41,187 bases of DNA from Nitrospirota bacterium. Its GTDB lineage: Bacteria > Nitrospirota > Nitrospiria > Nitrospirales > Nitrospiraceae. Shown here piece by piece: positions 1 to 8,274 of this stretch. How positions within the stretch are numbered: position 1 is the stretch's first letter; each line of letters starts with the position of its first letter. A program made the position numbers and the translations under genes. The stretch spans positions 1 through 41,187 of the forward strand of contig JBFMAX010000019.1 of the NCBI GenBank assembly GCA_040755395.1, in the 5' to 3' direction. The notes under the pieces were generated by a model. That model was not told where the DNA came from, searched no databases, and was given only the letters and a program-made list of their open reading frames with translations.

Positions 1-156
1 ACGGCGCCGGAATTTGTGGACTTGCGGCGGATCGAGGTGCAGAAGGAAATCGTCTCGCATCCGCCCGCGAACTTGACGGTCATCATGGGGCTCGAGCGGA
101 TCGGGATCAACATCCCGCCCCTCGGCGCCACGGCGGAAAGTCAGGCCGTCCGATGA
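1..156 (+). CDS. C-terminal end of a truncated gene (possibly SPFH/Band-7-like)
   Basis: An open frame runs in from the left edge and stops at TGA, giving the last 51 residues of a protein. The visible tail begins with a charged segment (LRRIEVQKEIVSHPPANLTV), then a hydrophobic stretch and a polar end. A short 'LRRIEVQKEI...' helix followed by a beta-strand is reminiscent of the C-terminal end of prohibitin/stomatin (SPFH) proteins. That is a resemblance only, because the diagnostic part lies outside the window. It is the only plus-strand gene before about 13 kb and its codon use fits the neighbourhood. The family assignment is weak. Confidence 0.55.
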   Translation, partial: TAPEFVDLRRIEVQKEIVSHPPANLTVIMGLERIGINIPPLGATAESQAVR

Positions 157-233
157 CGCCGGCGCATCGTGCGAGCCCTGATCCGAAAATATTTCTCTCG
201 GCAAAAATGCTTTTTTCGGTTCCCGAAAGGATT

Positions 234-257
234 CTCTCCCTCCCGCGGGAGGGAGAG
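234..257. repeat. 24-bp perfect palindrome (REP-like / terminator-like)
   Basis: CTCTCCCTCCCG is followed immediately by its exact reverse complement. A GGTGAGGG / CCCTCACC pair follows at about 265-297. This composition is common in dispersed intergenic palindromic repeats of GC-rich bacteria. It lies between the convergent ends of the first gene and the coiled-coil lipoprotein gene, so it could also act as a bidirectional terminator, although no clear T-run follows. Confidence 0.6.
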
Positions 258-365
258 GAGACAGGTGAGGGTGGTGTCAGAGAAGAACCCCCTCACCGCA
301 GCCTCTCCCCCAATGGGGGCGAAGAGAGTAGAGGACTCAAGATCGGAAAGAATTTCGGATCAGGG

Positions 366-860
366 CTAGTTCGACTCCAGGAATCTCTGGAGCTCCTGCA
401 ACGCGTCCTGCAGGCGCCTCTTGCTGTCTTCGTCGGCCAGGGCGGGCGTCGTGCGCGGGGCGAGCGGCGGCGGAACCGTTGCGGCGTCGGGGGGCCGTTC
501 CGGCGCGCGCTCGCGCACGCGGCTCCGGTTCGAGTGCACCCGCTGCTGTTCCAGAGGGATCTTGAAGCGCAACAACTCATCGCGGATGTCCTTGTATTCG
601 CGCTCCCGCCTGGCGGCTTCCTCGCGCGCGGCCTGCGCGACGGTCTCCAAATCCCGAACCTTGTCGCTCAACTCACGCACGCGGGTTTCCAGATCCTGAG
701 CGCGGCGTTGTTCCGCCTGAAGCTGGGCCGCCAACTGTTCCGCCCAGCGTTTGGCCGCCCGATACTCGTCCGCACTCACGCAGCCGGTCGCCATCGGAAG
801 CGCAAGCATGACAAGCGAGCACGTCAATGGGCGGCCCAGGTGTCCGATGAACGTCCTCAT
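366..860 (-). CDS. Coiled-coil lipoprotein, hypothetical
   Basis: This 164-residue exported protein has an N-terminal hydrophobic segment ending in MATGC (Cys about residue 26), consistent with a lipoprotein signal peptide. It is followed by about 70 residues rich in Glu, Arg, Ala and Gln (for example AAQLQAEQRRAQDLETRVRE) with heptad character, expected to form a coiled coil. A Pro-rich linker (PPDAATVPPPLAPR) leads to a short C-terminal helix. The frame is open further upstream, but this ATG is chosen because GAGGTGAG lies at ribosome-binding distance and the signal peptide starts here. No enzymatic motif is visible. A structural or envelope-spacer role is inference only. Confidence 0.75.
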   Translation of the reverse strand: MRTFIGHLGRPLTCSLVMLALPMATGCVSADEYRAAKRWAEQLAAQLQAEQRRAQDLETRVRELSDKVRDLETVAQAAREEAARREREYKDIRDELLRFKIPLEQQRVHSNRSRVRERAPERPPDAATVPPPLAPRTTPALADEDSKRRLQDALQELQRFLESN

Positions 861-1060
861 AGGAGTCTCACCTCTTCGGGAAACGGGATGAACGCGCGCG
901 ATCAATCGAGGGCGATCATAGTCTACTGAGAACGTGCGGGGAGTTCTGTGAATTAGCTTACAAATGACGCGGACCGGCGGACCCTGAATGACCGAAACAG
1001 TCGATCGGGTCGGGTTTCTCGGGGAAATGGCGCAGGGCGACGGGTGGCAAGAAGCACTCA

Positions 1061-1441
1061 TCACTGCCCGGCGGCCGGGGTACGCCGCATTCGCCTCCAG
1101 AGCCATCCGTAGATCGCCAGATTGACGATCACCACCAGCGCGCCCAGGGCGAACTGGGCTTCGCGCGTCAGTCCGGCCGGATACAACATCGGCAGGATAT
1201 GGCGGGCGATGAAATCGGACTGAGAACCGGCCTCGCCGCCCGACTCGCGCAGCCAGAGTTCGAGCGGGGTCAGCGGGCACATCCAGCCGCCGAATTCCAC
1301 CGCGGCGCCCCAGGCCGCGGCCGGCAGGTGCAGCCACACAACCCACCGCCATTTCAACGCCAAGAAGCCGCCGCCCACCACAAAGAGGACAAACGCGAGA
1401 TGGAGCAGTGCGACCGAATCGGCGAGCAATTTATAGAGCAT
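1061..1441 (-). CDS. DUF2784 family membrane protein
   Basis: The 126-residue protein has the full signature of the DUF2784 family: an N-terminal membrane helix (LLHLAFVLFVVGGGFLAL), the motif WLHLPAAAWGAAVEFGGW, the CPLTPLE motif, then IARHILPMLYPAGLTR and a C-terminal helix ending in basic residues. It is probably an inner-membrane protein with three to four helices. The family has no firmly established function. Length is normal for the family and nothing looks broken. It is followed, in its own direction, by the lipoprotein gene about 200 bp on, so co-transcription is possible but not shown. Confidence 0.93.
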   Translation of the reverse strand: MLYKLLADSVALLHLAFVLFVVGGGFLALKWRWVVWLHLPAAAWGAAVEFGGWMCPLTPLELWLRESGGEAGSQSDFIARHILPMLYPAGLTREAQFALGALVVIVNLAIYGWLWRRMRRTPAAGQ

Positions 1442-1494
1442 GCTTTACGACATCCGGACGATGCCTGCTTTCGCCGCCTGCCGGGGGAGAGCCG

Positions 1495-2505
1495 CTACGT
1501 GTCGCCGGCCCTAAATGGATTGTCCGTGGCGGGCGGGATCCGCCCGAAGGCTCGCCACGCGTCCGCTCTGGCCCTCAACGCACACTGCCACAGGCGGTTG
1601 GCGTTGGTGGTCGTGCACTTCACGAGATGACGCTGATGACTCGGCGCGATCACGAGCATCTTGACGGAGCCGAGCGTGAGAGCCCCCTTGTTTTCCGAAA
1701 GCAAGGCCAGCGCGCGGTTCAGCGCGAGATTTTCGTCGAACAGCGCCTGCTTGAGCGCGGAGCTATAGTGGCGGATCTTCAGCGCCGCGATGGTTCGCAG
1801 CGGTGCCCCGACAGGCTTGCTTCGGTACCAGAGCGGCTTGGTGAGGATGACCAGGACGTAGCGGCAGCCGCAATCGACGATCCGCTGGAGCGGCAGCGGG
1901 TCGCTGAGGCTGCCGTCCAAGCACCACCGGTCGCCGACCCGGACAAACCGGTTGTACAGGATGGGCGCGGCGGCGGTGGCGCGAAAGGCTTCCCAGAGGT
2001 CGATCCCTGGCGTCTTGTTTGTTACATAGTGGGCGGAAGCGTCGAGCGCGTCGGTGAGGGCAATATGCAGCGTGGTCGAGGCGTGAGCCAGGACCGACAC
2101 ATTGAACGGGCGGACCTCTCTGACGACGTAATTAATCAGGTAGTCGATGTCCAGTTGCTTGCTCACGCGCAGCAGATGGACGAATCTTCGATTGCTCAGA
2201 TGGCGGACATAGGTCTCGACGCCGTACCGCGCTTGGCCGGTGATGAAATGGGCCGCCGTGAGCGCGCCCGCCGAGGATCCGGCGACATGGTCGAAACAGG
2301 CGGTGAATCCCATTTCTTCCAAGGCGGCCAGGACGCCCATGCAATAGATGCCTCGCATGCCCCCGCCTTGGACCACCAGCCCCATAGCAGGGCCTTCGGC
2401 GGCTCCCGACGCACGCCGGCGCAGCGCGTCCCACATCTCCTGCGCCATCGCATGGTACGCGGTCTTCTCCGACAGGGCGGCGCTCGAGAGGACTTCACTC
2501 TCCAT
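1495..2505 (-). CDS. Patatin-like phospholipase
   Basis: The 336-residue protein has the complete patatin hydrolase signature: the oxyanion loop GGGMRG (residues 47-52), the nucleophile elbow GSSAG with Ser78, and the catalytic DGS with Asp197. These form the Ser-Asp dyad of patatin-type acyl hydrolases, which cleave fatty acyl chains from phospholipids or other esters. No signal peptide is visible, so a cytoplasmic or membrane-peripheral location is likely. The C-terminal third after the domain (LVILTKPLWYRSKP onward) resembles the YjjU/RssA-type bacterial patatins. The coding frame extends upstream; the ATG before ESEVLSS is the most plausible start. The adjacent DUF2784 gene lies just downstream on the same strand. 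Confidence 0.93.
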   Translation of the reverse strand: MESEVLSSAALSEKTAYHAMAQEMWDALRRRASGAAEGPAMGLVVQGGGMRGIYCMGVLAALEEMGFTACFDHVAGSSAGALTAAHFITGQARYGVETYVRHLSNRRFVHLLRVSKQLDIDYLINYVVREVRPFNVSVLAHASTTLHIALTDALDASAHYVTNKTPGIDLWEAFRATAAAPILYNRFVRVGDRWCLDGSLSDPLPLQRIVDCGCRYVLVILTKPLWYRSKPVGAPLRTIAALKIRHYSSALKQALFDENLALNRALALLSENKGALTLGSVKMLVIAPSHQRHLVKCTTTNANRLWQCALRARADAWRAFGRIPPATDNPFRAGDT

Positions 2506-2651
2506 AACGCGGTTCTGAGGTCTTCCTCATTGAGGGACGTGAACGGAGTAAATCTTAATCGAGCGAGGTGGCGGGGACAACTCCGGCCGGCATGACGGAC
2601 AAGGGATCTGCGAAACGCTCCGATGTGTCTCTTGCCAAGGTGAAGGCACGT

Positions 2652-2698
2652 CGCGGTCGGCGGGTCCGTGCCACCGGACCCCTCCTGCTCCGACCGCG
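2652..2698 (-). terminator. Large nested hairpin downstream of the DUF488 gene
   Basis: Outer arms CGCGGTCGG / CCGACCGCG (9 bp) enclose inner arms GGGTCCG / CGGACCC (7 bp). The structure begins about 20 bp after the DUF488 stop codon and lies before the patatin gene, where a terminator would be expected. There is no T-run after it on the minus strand, so it may be a transcript-stabilising hairpin and not a canonical intrinsic terminator. The rest of the gap between the two genes shows nothing else I can assign. Confidence 0.5.
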
Positions 2699-2716
2699 GC
2701 CGGGCTTTGGAGCCGG

Positions 2717-3238
2717 CTAATTCCCGGGGTAAATAATCTTCCCTTCGTGGATCCGGGCAAACGGCGTGAGTCGGTGCGGAGTCGCCTCTGCCGCAGAGAT
2801 AATATGCCGCACCCTCCAGTCTCGGCTCGCCAGCGCATCCGCGATCAACGACCGGTGGCAGCGCCAGGGCACCGCTTCGGCGCACATGACGGCGGTGGGC
2901 CCGCTCTCGCCGCAGGCCATCAGCTCCCCCAGCGCCCCCCGGAAGTCATCCGTCTGCATGTAGTCCGCATAGCCTCTGAAGCCGTCGCTCCGCCATCCCA
3001 GGTTCACGGAATCGGGCCGGCTTTTCCGCCGCCCGCCCAGCTCCGGCATGTGCCGGTAGTGCACACCGGCTTCCCGTAGGCTATTGGCGAGCGGCTCGGC
3101 ATTGAACTGGGGATGGCGTCGCGAAACAGGAAACCTCCGGACATCGACCAGGGTTCGGATCCCATGCGCTCGGAGGAGACCGATGAATGCCTCGATGGGA
3201 CTGGTCGAATGGCCGATGGTCCAGAGCTGTGAAGCCAT
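2717..3238 (-). CDS. DUF488 family protein
   Basis: The 173-residue protein starts MASQLWTIGHSTSPIEAF, the standard N-terminus of DUF488 proteins (TIGHS), followed by LVDVRRFPVSRRHPQF and LGGRR. A cysteine-containing C-terminal block (VMCAEAVPWRCHRSLIADAL) gives the CxE...CHR pattern typical of the family. The biochemical role is not established. The family is often annotated as uncharacterised, with a possible nucleotide- or nucleic-acid-related function. The frame is open upstream, but the TIGHS start is the family N-terminus. A palindromic REP-like element lies about 50 bp upstream, so the promoter is unclear. Confidence 0.92.
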   Translation of the reverse strand: MASQLWTIGHSTSPIEAFIGLLRAHGIRTLVDVRRFPVSRRHPQFNAEPLANSLREAGVHYRHMPELGGRRKSRPDSVNLGWRSDGFRGYADYMQTDDFRGALGELMACGESGPTAVMCAEAVPWRCHRSLIADALASRDWRVRHIISAAEATPHRLTPFARIHEGKIIYPGN

Positions 3239-3286
3239 GGGTAGGATTATGACATACCTCTCTCTTTGGAGAATTGCCGGTCGAAG

Positions 3287-3369
3287 AAAAGGGGTCGGGA
3301 GTCTTAATTGGATTGTGTCTTGAAATGACTCCCGACCCCTTTTATCCCCCGCGACCCCTTTTATCCCCC
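3287..3369. repeat. REP-like inverted repeat, copy 1
   Basis: AAAAGGGGTCGGGAGTC (3287-3303) is perfectly complementary to GACTCCCGACCCCTTTT (3327-3343), with a 23-base spacer containing ATTGGATTG. The right arm is followed by additional partial copies (GCGACCCCTTTTATCCCCC). The same core recurs twice between 6.78 and 7.13 kb. The organisation resembles the REP/BIME palindromes mobilised by RAYT (TnpA-REP) transposases. No such transposase is present in this window. Confidence 0.8.
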
Positions 3370-3446
3370 GACGCGTTTCATGATGAGGTCCTCCGTGTTT
3401 CCTGCGCGGGGCCGCCGGAAACCGGCGGCCCCGCATCGCGGTCGGG

Positions 3447-3995
3447 TTATGCTTTGTCCACGGTCACGGTGACCGGAACCGGATTCGACACGATATCGAA
3501 CACCGGCGAGAAACGGCAGAGAGCTCGCAGTTGATCCGCAGGCGCATCCGTCCTGACGGTAAACTTGACCCGGATCTGCCGGTAGCCCTTCCGCACCTGG
3601 TCGGAGAGTCCCAGGAACCCGCGCAGATCGAGATCGCCCTCGAGGCTGGACTCCACGGATTCCAGATGGATGCCCTGGGCGGCCGCATGGTAGACCATCG
3701 ACGTGGTCAGGCAAGCCGCCAGCGCATGCAGCACAAACTCCACGGGATTGGCGCCAAGGTCCTGTCCCAAGAGCACCGGCGGCTCATCGGCGTCGAGCAC
3801 GAACGGAGTCGTGCGCGTCGTATCCTCCTGGCCGGCTCCGTAGAAGTCTTTGATCGTGGTGCGATTATGTCCGCCCGCGATCCAGCGATTGCGCGCGCGA
3901 AACGCGAACGTGGCCAGATCGGGTCGAGTCTTCACCGCATCGAGCGTGGCGAACAGTCGAGACACATCCACTCCATTGACCGCAAGATTGTTCAT
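3447..3995 (-). CDS. OsmC/Ohr family protein
   Basis: The 182-residue protein matches the OsmC-like fold. It has a central AGGHNRTT...LGANPVEFVLHALAACLTTSM segment with Cys95 and a second cysteine (Cys160) in ALCRFSPVFDIVS. These are the positions of the redox-active pair in OsmC/Ohr peroxidases, which reduce organic hydroperoxides using a low-molecular thiol or lipoylated protein. Whether this subgroup is peroxidatically active is not certain, because the second site lacks the usual CP context. The start is chosen at MNNLAVNG because AAGGAGG lies immediately upstream; the frame itself extends about 35 codons further. It is probably cytoplasmic. The next gene upstream is a membrane protein. 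Confidence 0.9.
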   Translation of the reverse strand: MNNLAVNGVDVSRLFATLDAVKTRPDLATFAFRARNRWIAGGHNRTTIKDFYGAGQEDTTRTTPFVLDADEPPVLLGQDLGANPVEFVLHALAACLTTSMVYHAAAQGIHLESVESSLEGDLDLRGFLGLSDQVRKGYRQIRVKFTVRTDAPADQLRALCRFSPVFDIVSNPVPVTVTVDKA

Positions 3996-4083
3996 GGCAC
4001 AACCTCCTTGGTTGGGTTGAAGGGTTGAGAAAAGCGCGGCGCGATCCATCCGGCGACACATCTCCAGCCAGCGCCGCCGTTCG

Positions 4084-4503
4084 TTATCCGCCCGTTCCAT
4101 AAACGGACCCTCCGCCGCATCGGATCGCGACCGACATCGAGAACAAGGTTCGACGAAGCACGTCCAGCGAGAGCGGCTCGAGGCGGTTCCACGGCATCAA
4201 CGAGAGCGTCCGGGCCACCAAGCAGTAGTCGACCAGCACCCTGGCACTGGTGCCGACGAGTTGAACCCGGTGGATCGCCTGCAACGGCTCCCACAGGCCG
4301 GCGATCAACAAGATGAGATAGGCGACGCGCACCTGCACCGGCAGCGACGTCGGACTTGCCGTCCGCCATGCGAAGTGGGCGATCTGCACGACGCACAGCG
4401 CGATCGCCAGGTAGACGCCCGCGCGCCAGCCCGCCGGCGCGAGGGCCAAGAGTGGAACAGTCGCCGCCCAGTATCGCCAGCCGATGGAATTCCAGTCCGC
4501 CAT
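4084..4503 (-). CDS. Small integral membrane protein, hypothetical
   Basis: The 139-residue protein has at least three hydrophobic helices (YWAATVPLLALAPAGW, GVYLAIALCVVQIAHFAW, VAYLILLIAGLWEPL). Its C-terminal part (LMPWNRLEPLSLDVLRRTLF) probably lies in the cytoplasm or at the membrane surface. I do not recognise the family. The start codon is preceded by AAGGGAGA at good spacing. It lies about 90 bp upstream of the OsmC gene on the same strand and may share its transcript. The roughly 240 bp upstream, to the sigma-54 regulator's stop codon, hold no gene I can support. Confidence 0.75.
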   Translation of the reverse strand: MADWNSIGWRYWAATVPLLALAPAGWRAGVYLAIALCVVQIAHFAWRTASPTSLPVQVRVAYLILLIAGLWEPLQAIHRVQLVGTSARVLVDYCLVARTLSLMPWNRLEPLSLDVLRRTLFSMSVAIRCGGGSVYGTGG

Positions 4504-4742
4504 AAGATCTCCCTTGCTGTCTCGCTCGTTCGTTGCGGTAAGACAGCATGGTCCGTGCCGGCCCGCTTAAAGAGCGATTTATGAAGGAGTGACCGAGAGT
4601 TGTGAGTGAGTCGCGAGTCGGGAAACTCTCGCGAACTTTCGCCAGTGATGAGATTTCACGAGAAGAATTTGCGAAGTTTCGTAAGAGACAGGCGGAGTGA
4701 AGTAGGGGAGAGGCGAAGGTGAGGGGCAGGTGGTCTCTTTCA

Positions 4743-6680
4743 CTAGCGCGGTCGCTTGATGCCCAGCGCCTTCATGCGCGAGCTCAAGGTGGAGGGATTC
4801 ATGCCCAGGAGGCGGGCCGCACCGTTTTCTCCCGCCACGCGCCAGCCGGCGGATTCCAACGCGCGGATCAGGTTCTCGCGTTCCAAAGTTTCCATCTCCT
4901 GGGCGGTCCGCACCCGGGGTGTCGCTTCCTCGGCGGGAGAAACGGGCTCGGACGAATCGCCGCGATCTGTCTCCGGCAGTGCGCGGTCGAGATTGAGGCG
5001 GCCGTCCCGCGCGGTAATCACCGCCCGCTCGATCACATTCTGCAATTCGCGCACGTTGCCGGGCCATGAATACGCCTGCAAACGCCGGATGCACTCCGAA
5101 GTCAGCGGCTCGATCTTGCGTCCCATGTTCTGCGCGAACTGTTGAGCGAAGGCCGAGGCGAGCAGCGGGATGTCTTCACGGCGGTCGCGCAGCGGCGGGA
5201 CGTGGATGGGAAACACGTTGAGCCGGTAATAGAGATCCTCGCGAAACGCGCCTGCTTGCACGGCCCGTTGGAGATCGCGATTCGTGGCGGCAACGACCCG
5301 CACGTTCACCTTGCGCGTCTGCGAGGAGCCGACCGGTTCGAATTCCCCCTCCTGCAGCACCCGCAGGAGTTTCGCCTGGAGATCCAACGGCAGCTCGCCG
5401 ATCTCGTCGAGGAAAATGGTGCCGCCGTCGGCGAGCGCGAACCGGCCGTCGCGTTTTGCGGTGGCGCCGGTAAAGGCCCCGCGTTCATGGCCGAAGAACT
5501 CGCTCTCGATGAGGGCGGCTGGAATCGCCGCGCAGTTCACCTTGATGAACGGCCGGTCGCACCGCCGGCCGGCGTGATGGATCGCCCGCGCGATCAACTC
5601 CTTGCCCGTCCCGGTCTCGCCCAGGATCAGCACGGTCGCATCGGTCTCCGCCACCTGCTGGATGTCGTGCAGCACGCGCAGGATCGGTTCGCTCCGGCCG
5701 AGGATGTCGTCGAAATGCCGGAGTGCCCGCAGTTCTTCGCGCAGGTACGCCGCCTCGTTGGTCAGCGCATGGATCGTCCGCTCCGCCTCGAGCCGGTCGC
5801 GGACGTTCCGCAGGATCAGCGTGTAGAAGGTCTGCCGGGCCATTTCGAACCGGGACAGGGTGGCTTCCGCCGGGAACTCGTTGCCGTTCGGACACAGGGC
5901 CTTGAGGCCGCCGGGAATCCACAGATAGCGTCGGCCTTCCGGGAGAGTCTCGAGCTGGTCGATCAGGGCCTGGAGCTTCGTCCGGCCTTCCTGGCTGAGA
6001 AACCGGCTGAAGTCCTGCCCCACGACCTGCCCGGCCTCGCACTGGAACGCCTTCTCGGCGGCCGGATTGATGCGCGTCACGCGCAGCGAGTGGTCCAGCT
6101 CGATGATCGCGTCCATCGCGCTGTTCACGAGACGGGTGAGCTTTTCTTCCCGTTCCTGCGCCTCGCGTTCCGCCCGCAGGCGCCGCATTTCCGCCGCCGC
6201 CCGCGCGGCGAAGATGCGGAAGAGCGCGAGCACGCGGGGGTCGTCCGGGATGGGCCGCCGATCGATAACCGCCATATGGCCGAGAATCTTTCCGTCTACG
6301 TCCGTCAGCGGCACGCCCATGTAACTGACGATGCCGGTCCCGCGGAAGTCCGGGTCGCCGGGGTAAAGCGAGAAGACGTTATCGGGGATGTGCACCAGGC
6401 GAGCCTGCGTGATGACCTGCTCGCAGGGGGTGCCGGTGATGTCGATCTCGTAGTCGCGCACCCACTGGCCGCCCATCCAAAAGGCGAGGGCCCGCAGGCG
6501 GCGGGACTCTTCCAGATACTCCGTGACCCAGGCCGCATGGGTGTTCAGCGCCTTGGCGAGGTTCTGGACGAGCGAGGCGAAGAACCGCTCGCCGGTCTCC
6601 GTCGCCGTGCCCTCGACGATGGAACGAAGCGCGGCCCCCTCGTCAAGATCGTGCAGGGGCGGGGGCTGGTCTGCGGCCAT
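4743..6680 (-). CDS. Sigma-54-dependent transcriptional activator (GAF-PAS-AAA-Fis HTH)
   Basis: The 645-residue enhancer-binding protein has, in order: a GAF-type sensor (about 20-165), a PAS domain (about 180-295) with a connecting coiled coil, a sigma-54 AAA+ domain (about 325-560) and a Fis-type HTH (about 600-643). Walker A is GETGTGKE (354-361), the sigma-54-contacting loop GAFTGA (401-406) is intact, and Walker B is IFLDEI (422-427). It should therefore remodel sigma-54 RNA polymerase at -24/-12 promoters in response to a signal sensed by GAF or PAS. There is no receiver domain and no adjacent kinase, as in FhlA/NorR-type one-component activators. GGAGAAG precedes the ATG. No sigma-54 target promoter was seen beside it. 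Confidence 0.95.
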   Translation of the reverse strand: MAADQPPPLHDLDEGAALRSIVEGTATETGERFFASLVQNLAKALNTHAAWVTEYLEESRRLRALAFWMGGQWVRDYEIDITGTPCEQVITQARLVHIPDNVFSLYPGDPDFRGTGIVSYMGVPLTDVDGKILGHMAVIDRRPIPDDPRVLALFRIFAARAAAEMRRLRAEREAQEREEKLTRLVNSAMDAIIELDHSLRVTRINPAAEKAFQCEAGQVVGQDFSRFLSQEGRTKLQALIDQLETLPEGRRYLWIPGGLKALCPNGNEFPAEATLSRFEMARQTFYTLILRNVRDRLEAERTIHALTNEAAYLREELRALRHFDDILGRSEPILRVLHDIQQVAETDATVLILGETGTGKELIARAIHHAGRRCDRPFIKVNCAAIPAALIESEFFGHERGAFTGATAKRDGRFALADGGTIFLDEIGELPLDLQAKLLRVLQEGEFEPVGSSQTRKVNVRVVAATNRDLQRAVQAGAFREDLYYRLNVFPIHVPPLRDRREDIPLLASAFAQQFAQNMGRKIEPLTSECIRRLQAYSWPGNVRELQNVIERAVITARDGRLNLDRALPETDRGDSSEPVSPAEEATPRVRTAQEMETLERENLIRALESAGWRVAGENGAARLLGMNPSTLSSRMKALGIKRPR

Positions 6681-6783
6681 GCCGGACTTCTCCAGGGTAA
6701 TCAGTCGGGCAGAATTCGCGCCAAGTATCGGCGCGGCGGCCTAAAGAAGGCAAGCCCCTTTTGTGCCTCTTTTGTGGGAGAAG

Positions 6784-6881
6784 AAAAGGGGTCGGAGAAG
6801 AAAAGGGGTCGGGAGTCTTTATAGGATTCAGGCGCCGTCTTGAAAAGACTCCCGACCCCTTTTATATCTCCGACCCCTTTT
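6784..6881. repeat. REP-like inverted repeat, copy 2 (nested double arms)
   Basis: The inner arms AAAAGGGGTCGGGAGTCTTT (6801-6820) and their exact complement (6844-6863) surround a 23-base spacer. Outer arms AAAAGGGGTCGGAG (6784-6797) and CTCCGACCCCTTTT (6868-6881) repeat the same core, so each arm is a tandem duplication. It is the clearest member of the family and lies in the 485-bp gene-free gap upstream of the sigma-54 activator. Apart from this element and copy 3, nothing else is recognisable in that gap. Confidence 0.88.
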
Positions 6882-6999
6882 ATATCTCCTTATATCTCTG
6901 GTCTTCGCGTAGCATGTGTTGGTCTTTCGACGGGGCTGGACAAGATCGGGACAACCGAGGTCAGTAATGTATCGCTTCAGATTGAAGGCTGTCCAGAAG

Positions 7000-7124
7000 A
7001 GAAGAAACGGAGTCGTGGGTCGTTATCGGATTGTCAGGCTCAGTGGCGAGAGGAAAGTACGGCAAGAAAAGACTCCCGACCCCTTTACCCCGCGACCCCT
7101 TTACCCCACGACCCCTTTACTCCA
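7000..7124. repeat. REP-like repeat, copy 3 (degenerate left arm)
   Basis: AAAAGACTCCCGACCCCTTT (7067-7086) matches the right arm of copies 1 and 2. It is followed by two further CGACCCCTTTAC units (to 7124), as in copy 1. The left arm survives only as a degenerate GGAGTCGTGGGTCG followed by TTATCGGATTG, which parallels the AATTGGATTG spacer of copy 1. This looks like an older, decaying copy. Confidence 0.7.
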
Positions 7125-7167
7125 TCCGCAGAGGATCCTTTCGGCACATGCGCTCGGGCGATTCCGA

Positions 7168-8214
7168 TCAATGAAGCGTTCCCAAAAGTTGGCTGAGTGG
7201 AACGACGAGACCCAGCGTCGTATTGGCCAGCCAAGTGCCTTCAGCGCTGAAGGCGTAGCGACTTCCCGTAAACCCGCTCGTCGTGTTAGCTCCCACGCTC
7301 GGCATATAGATGAACTCTGAGGCCAGGCGAATCGAAACAGGAAACCCCGGCAGTTGGTATTCGAGGGAGAGGCCGAGTTTCGGCACGACATTGGTGGTTG
7401 AGGAGCGGGTCTTCACGAGCGTGCCGCCGCCCTTCGCTTCGTCGGATTCTCCCTCGATCGTTTGCTGCAGAAACGCAATGCCTTGAATGAAATCAACAGA
7501 CACTCCATCTATCAGCGGGACGACCTGCGTCAAGCCAAACCCGAACGCTCGGTTGGCCCTGCGCGTAAACTTGGTGTCGTTACTCGGGCCACCCACTATA
7601 TGGTGAACCCCGATCCCCCCGCTGGCGTCGGCTCCGAAAAACTGGTCGTACTCGACGAAGCCACCGACTCGAATACCATTAAAAGCGAAGGGGAACGTGC
7701 GAAACTGAAGATTGAATGACGTACCGCTCAACGCCCCGCCTGAGCCGGTGGTGTCATTGAAGATCGAGGTGGAACGACCGTCGTTGCCTCCTCCGAAGCT
7801 GGTGACGCCACCGACACCGAAGACCACTTCGGTGTTGCCGATCCATCCGGCTCGCGCTCCCATCGCCGCTCCGCCTACCGCGGCGATCGAGGCCATGTTC
7901 ATGAAGTTCAGCACGACCGTATCGTCCGTCAGGAACCATGCGCCTGCGAGGCGGCGGCGGTTGCCATTTTCGTCCTCGACCTCCGTCTCCTTGACATTTT
8001 TCGGATCCACATCGAGGGTCACCTGTCCGCTCGCATCAGTAACCCCCCGGGTCGTGCTTCCGTCGTTCAAGGTGACTTTGACCTTGGCCTTAGCCATGGG
8101 GTTGCCGCCGGCCCCTACGACCTTCACGTTGGTCGCCACGGCATAGGCGAAGGTGGCCCACAGGCCGACCAGACATACTGCGATGATGGGAGAATACAGC
8201 CGTCTTCGTCTCAT
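7168..8214 (-). CDS. Exported outer-membrane-like protein with N-terminal Ig/CarboxypepD-like domain
   Basis: The 348-residue protein has a signal peptide (LYSPIIAVCLVGLWATFAYA). Residues about 27-95 form a beta-rich segment (VKVVGAGGNPMAKAKVKVTL ... TRGVTDASGQVTLDV) like the carboxypeptidase-regulatory/Ig-like modules of secreted proteins. From about 120 onward there are alternating Gly-rich amphipathic strands (NLQFRTFPFAFNGIRVGGFV, LGLSLEYQLPGFPVSIRLAS), typical of an outer-membrane beta-barrel. GGAGGGAGG precedes the ATG. It follows the subtilisin-like lipoprotein gene by 60 bp on the same strand and is probably the last gene of a three-gene cassette. The family is not recognised. A surface or outer-membrane location is inferred. 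Confidence 0.8.
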   Translation of the reverse strand: MRRRRLYSPIIAVCLVGLWATFAYAVATNVKVVGAGGNPMAKAKVKVTLNDGSTTRGVTDASGQVTLDVDPKNVKETEVEDENGNRRRLAGAWFLTDDTVVLNFMNMASIAAVGGAAMGARAGWIGNTEVVFGVGGVTSFGGGNDGRSTSIFNDTTGSGGALSGTSFNLQFRTFPFAFNGIRVGGFVEYDQFFGADASGGIGVHHIVGGPSNDTKFTRRANRAFGFGLTQVVPLIDGVSVDFIQGIAFLQQTIEGESDEAKGGGTLVKTRSSTTNVVPKLGLSLEYQLPGFPVSIRLASEFIYMPSVGANTTSGFTGSRYAFSAEGTWLANTTLGLVVPLSQLLGTLH

Positions 8215-8274
8215 GGCATCCTCCCTCCTTTTGAGGATGAGGCCCGTTGGAGAAAGATCCGGTCTCGAAAGGTG

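Noticed and set aside
861-1352. Upstream extension of the coiled-coil lipoprotein frame
   Set aside because: It overlaps the DUF2784 gene in another frame and would bury the lipoprotein signal peptide.
5142-6824. Long plus-strand open frame (560 codons) antisense to the sigma-54 activator
   Set aside because: It is a mirror of a strongly supported gene in GC-rich DNA, with Arg/Gly/Ala-rich composition and no motif or start signal.
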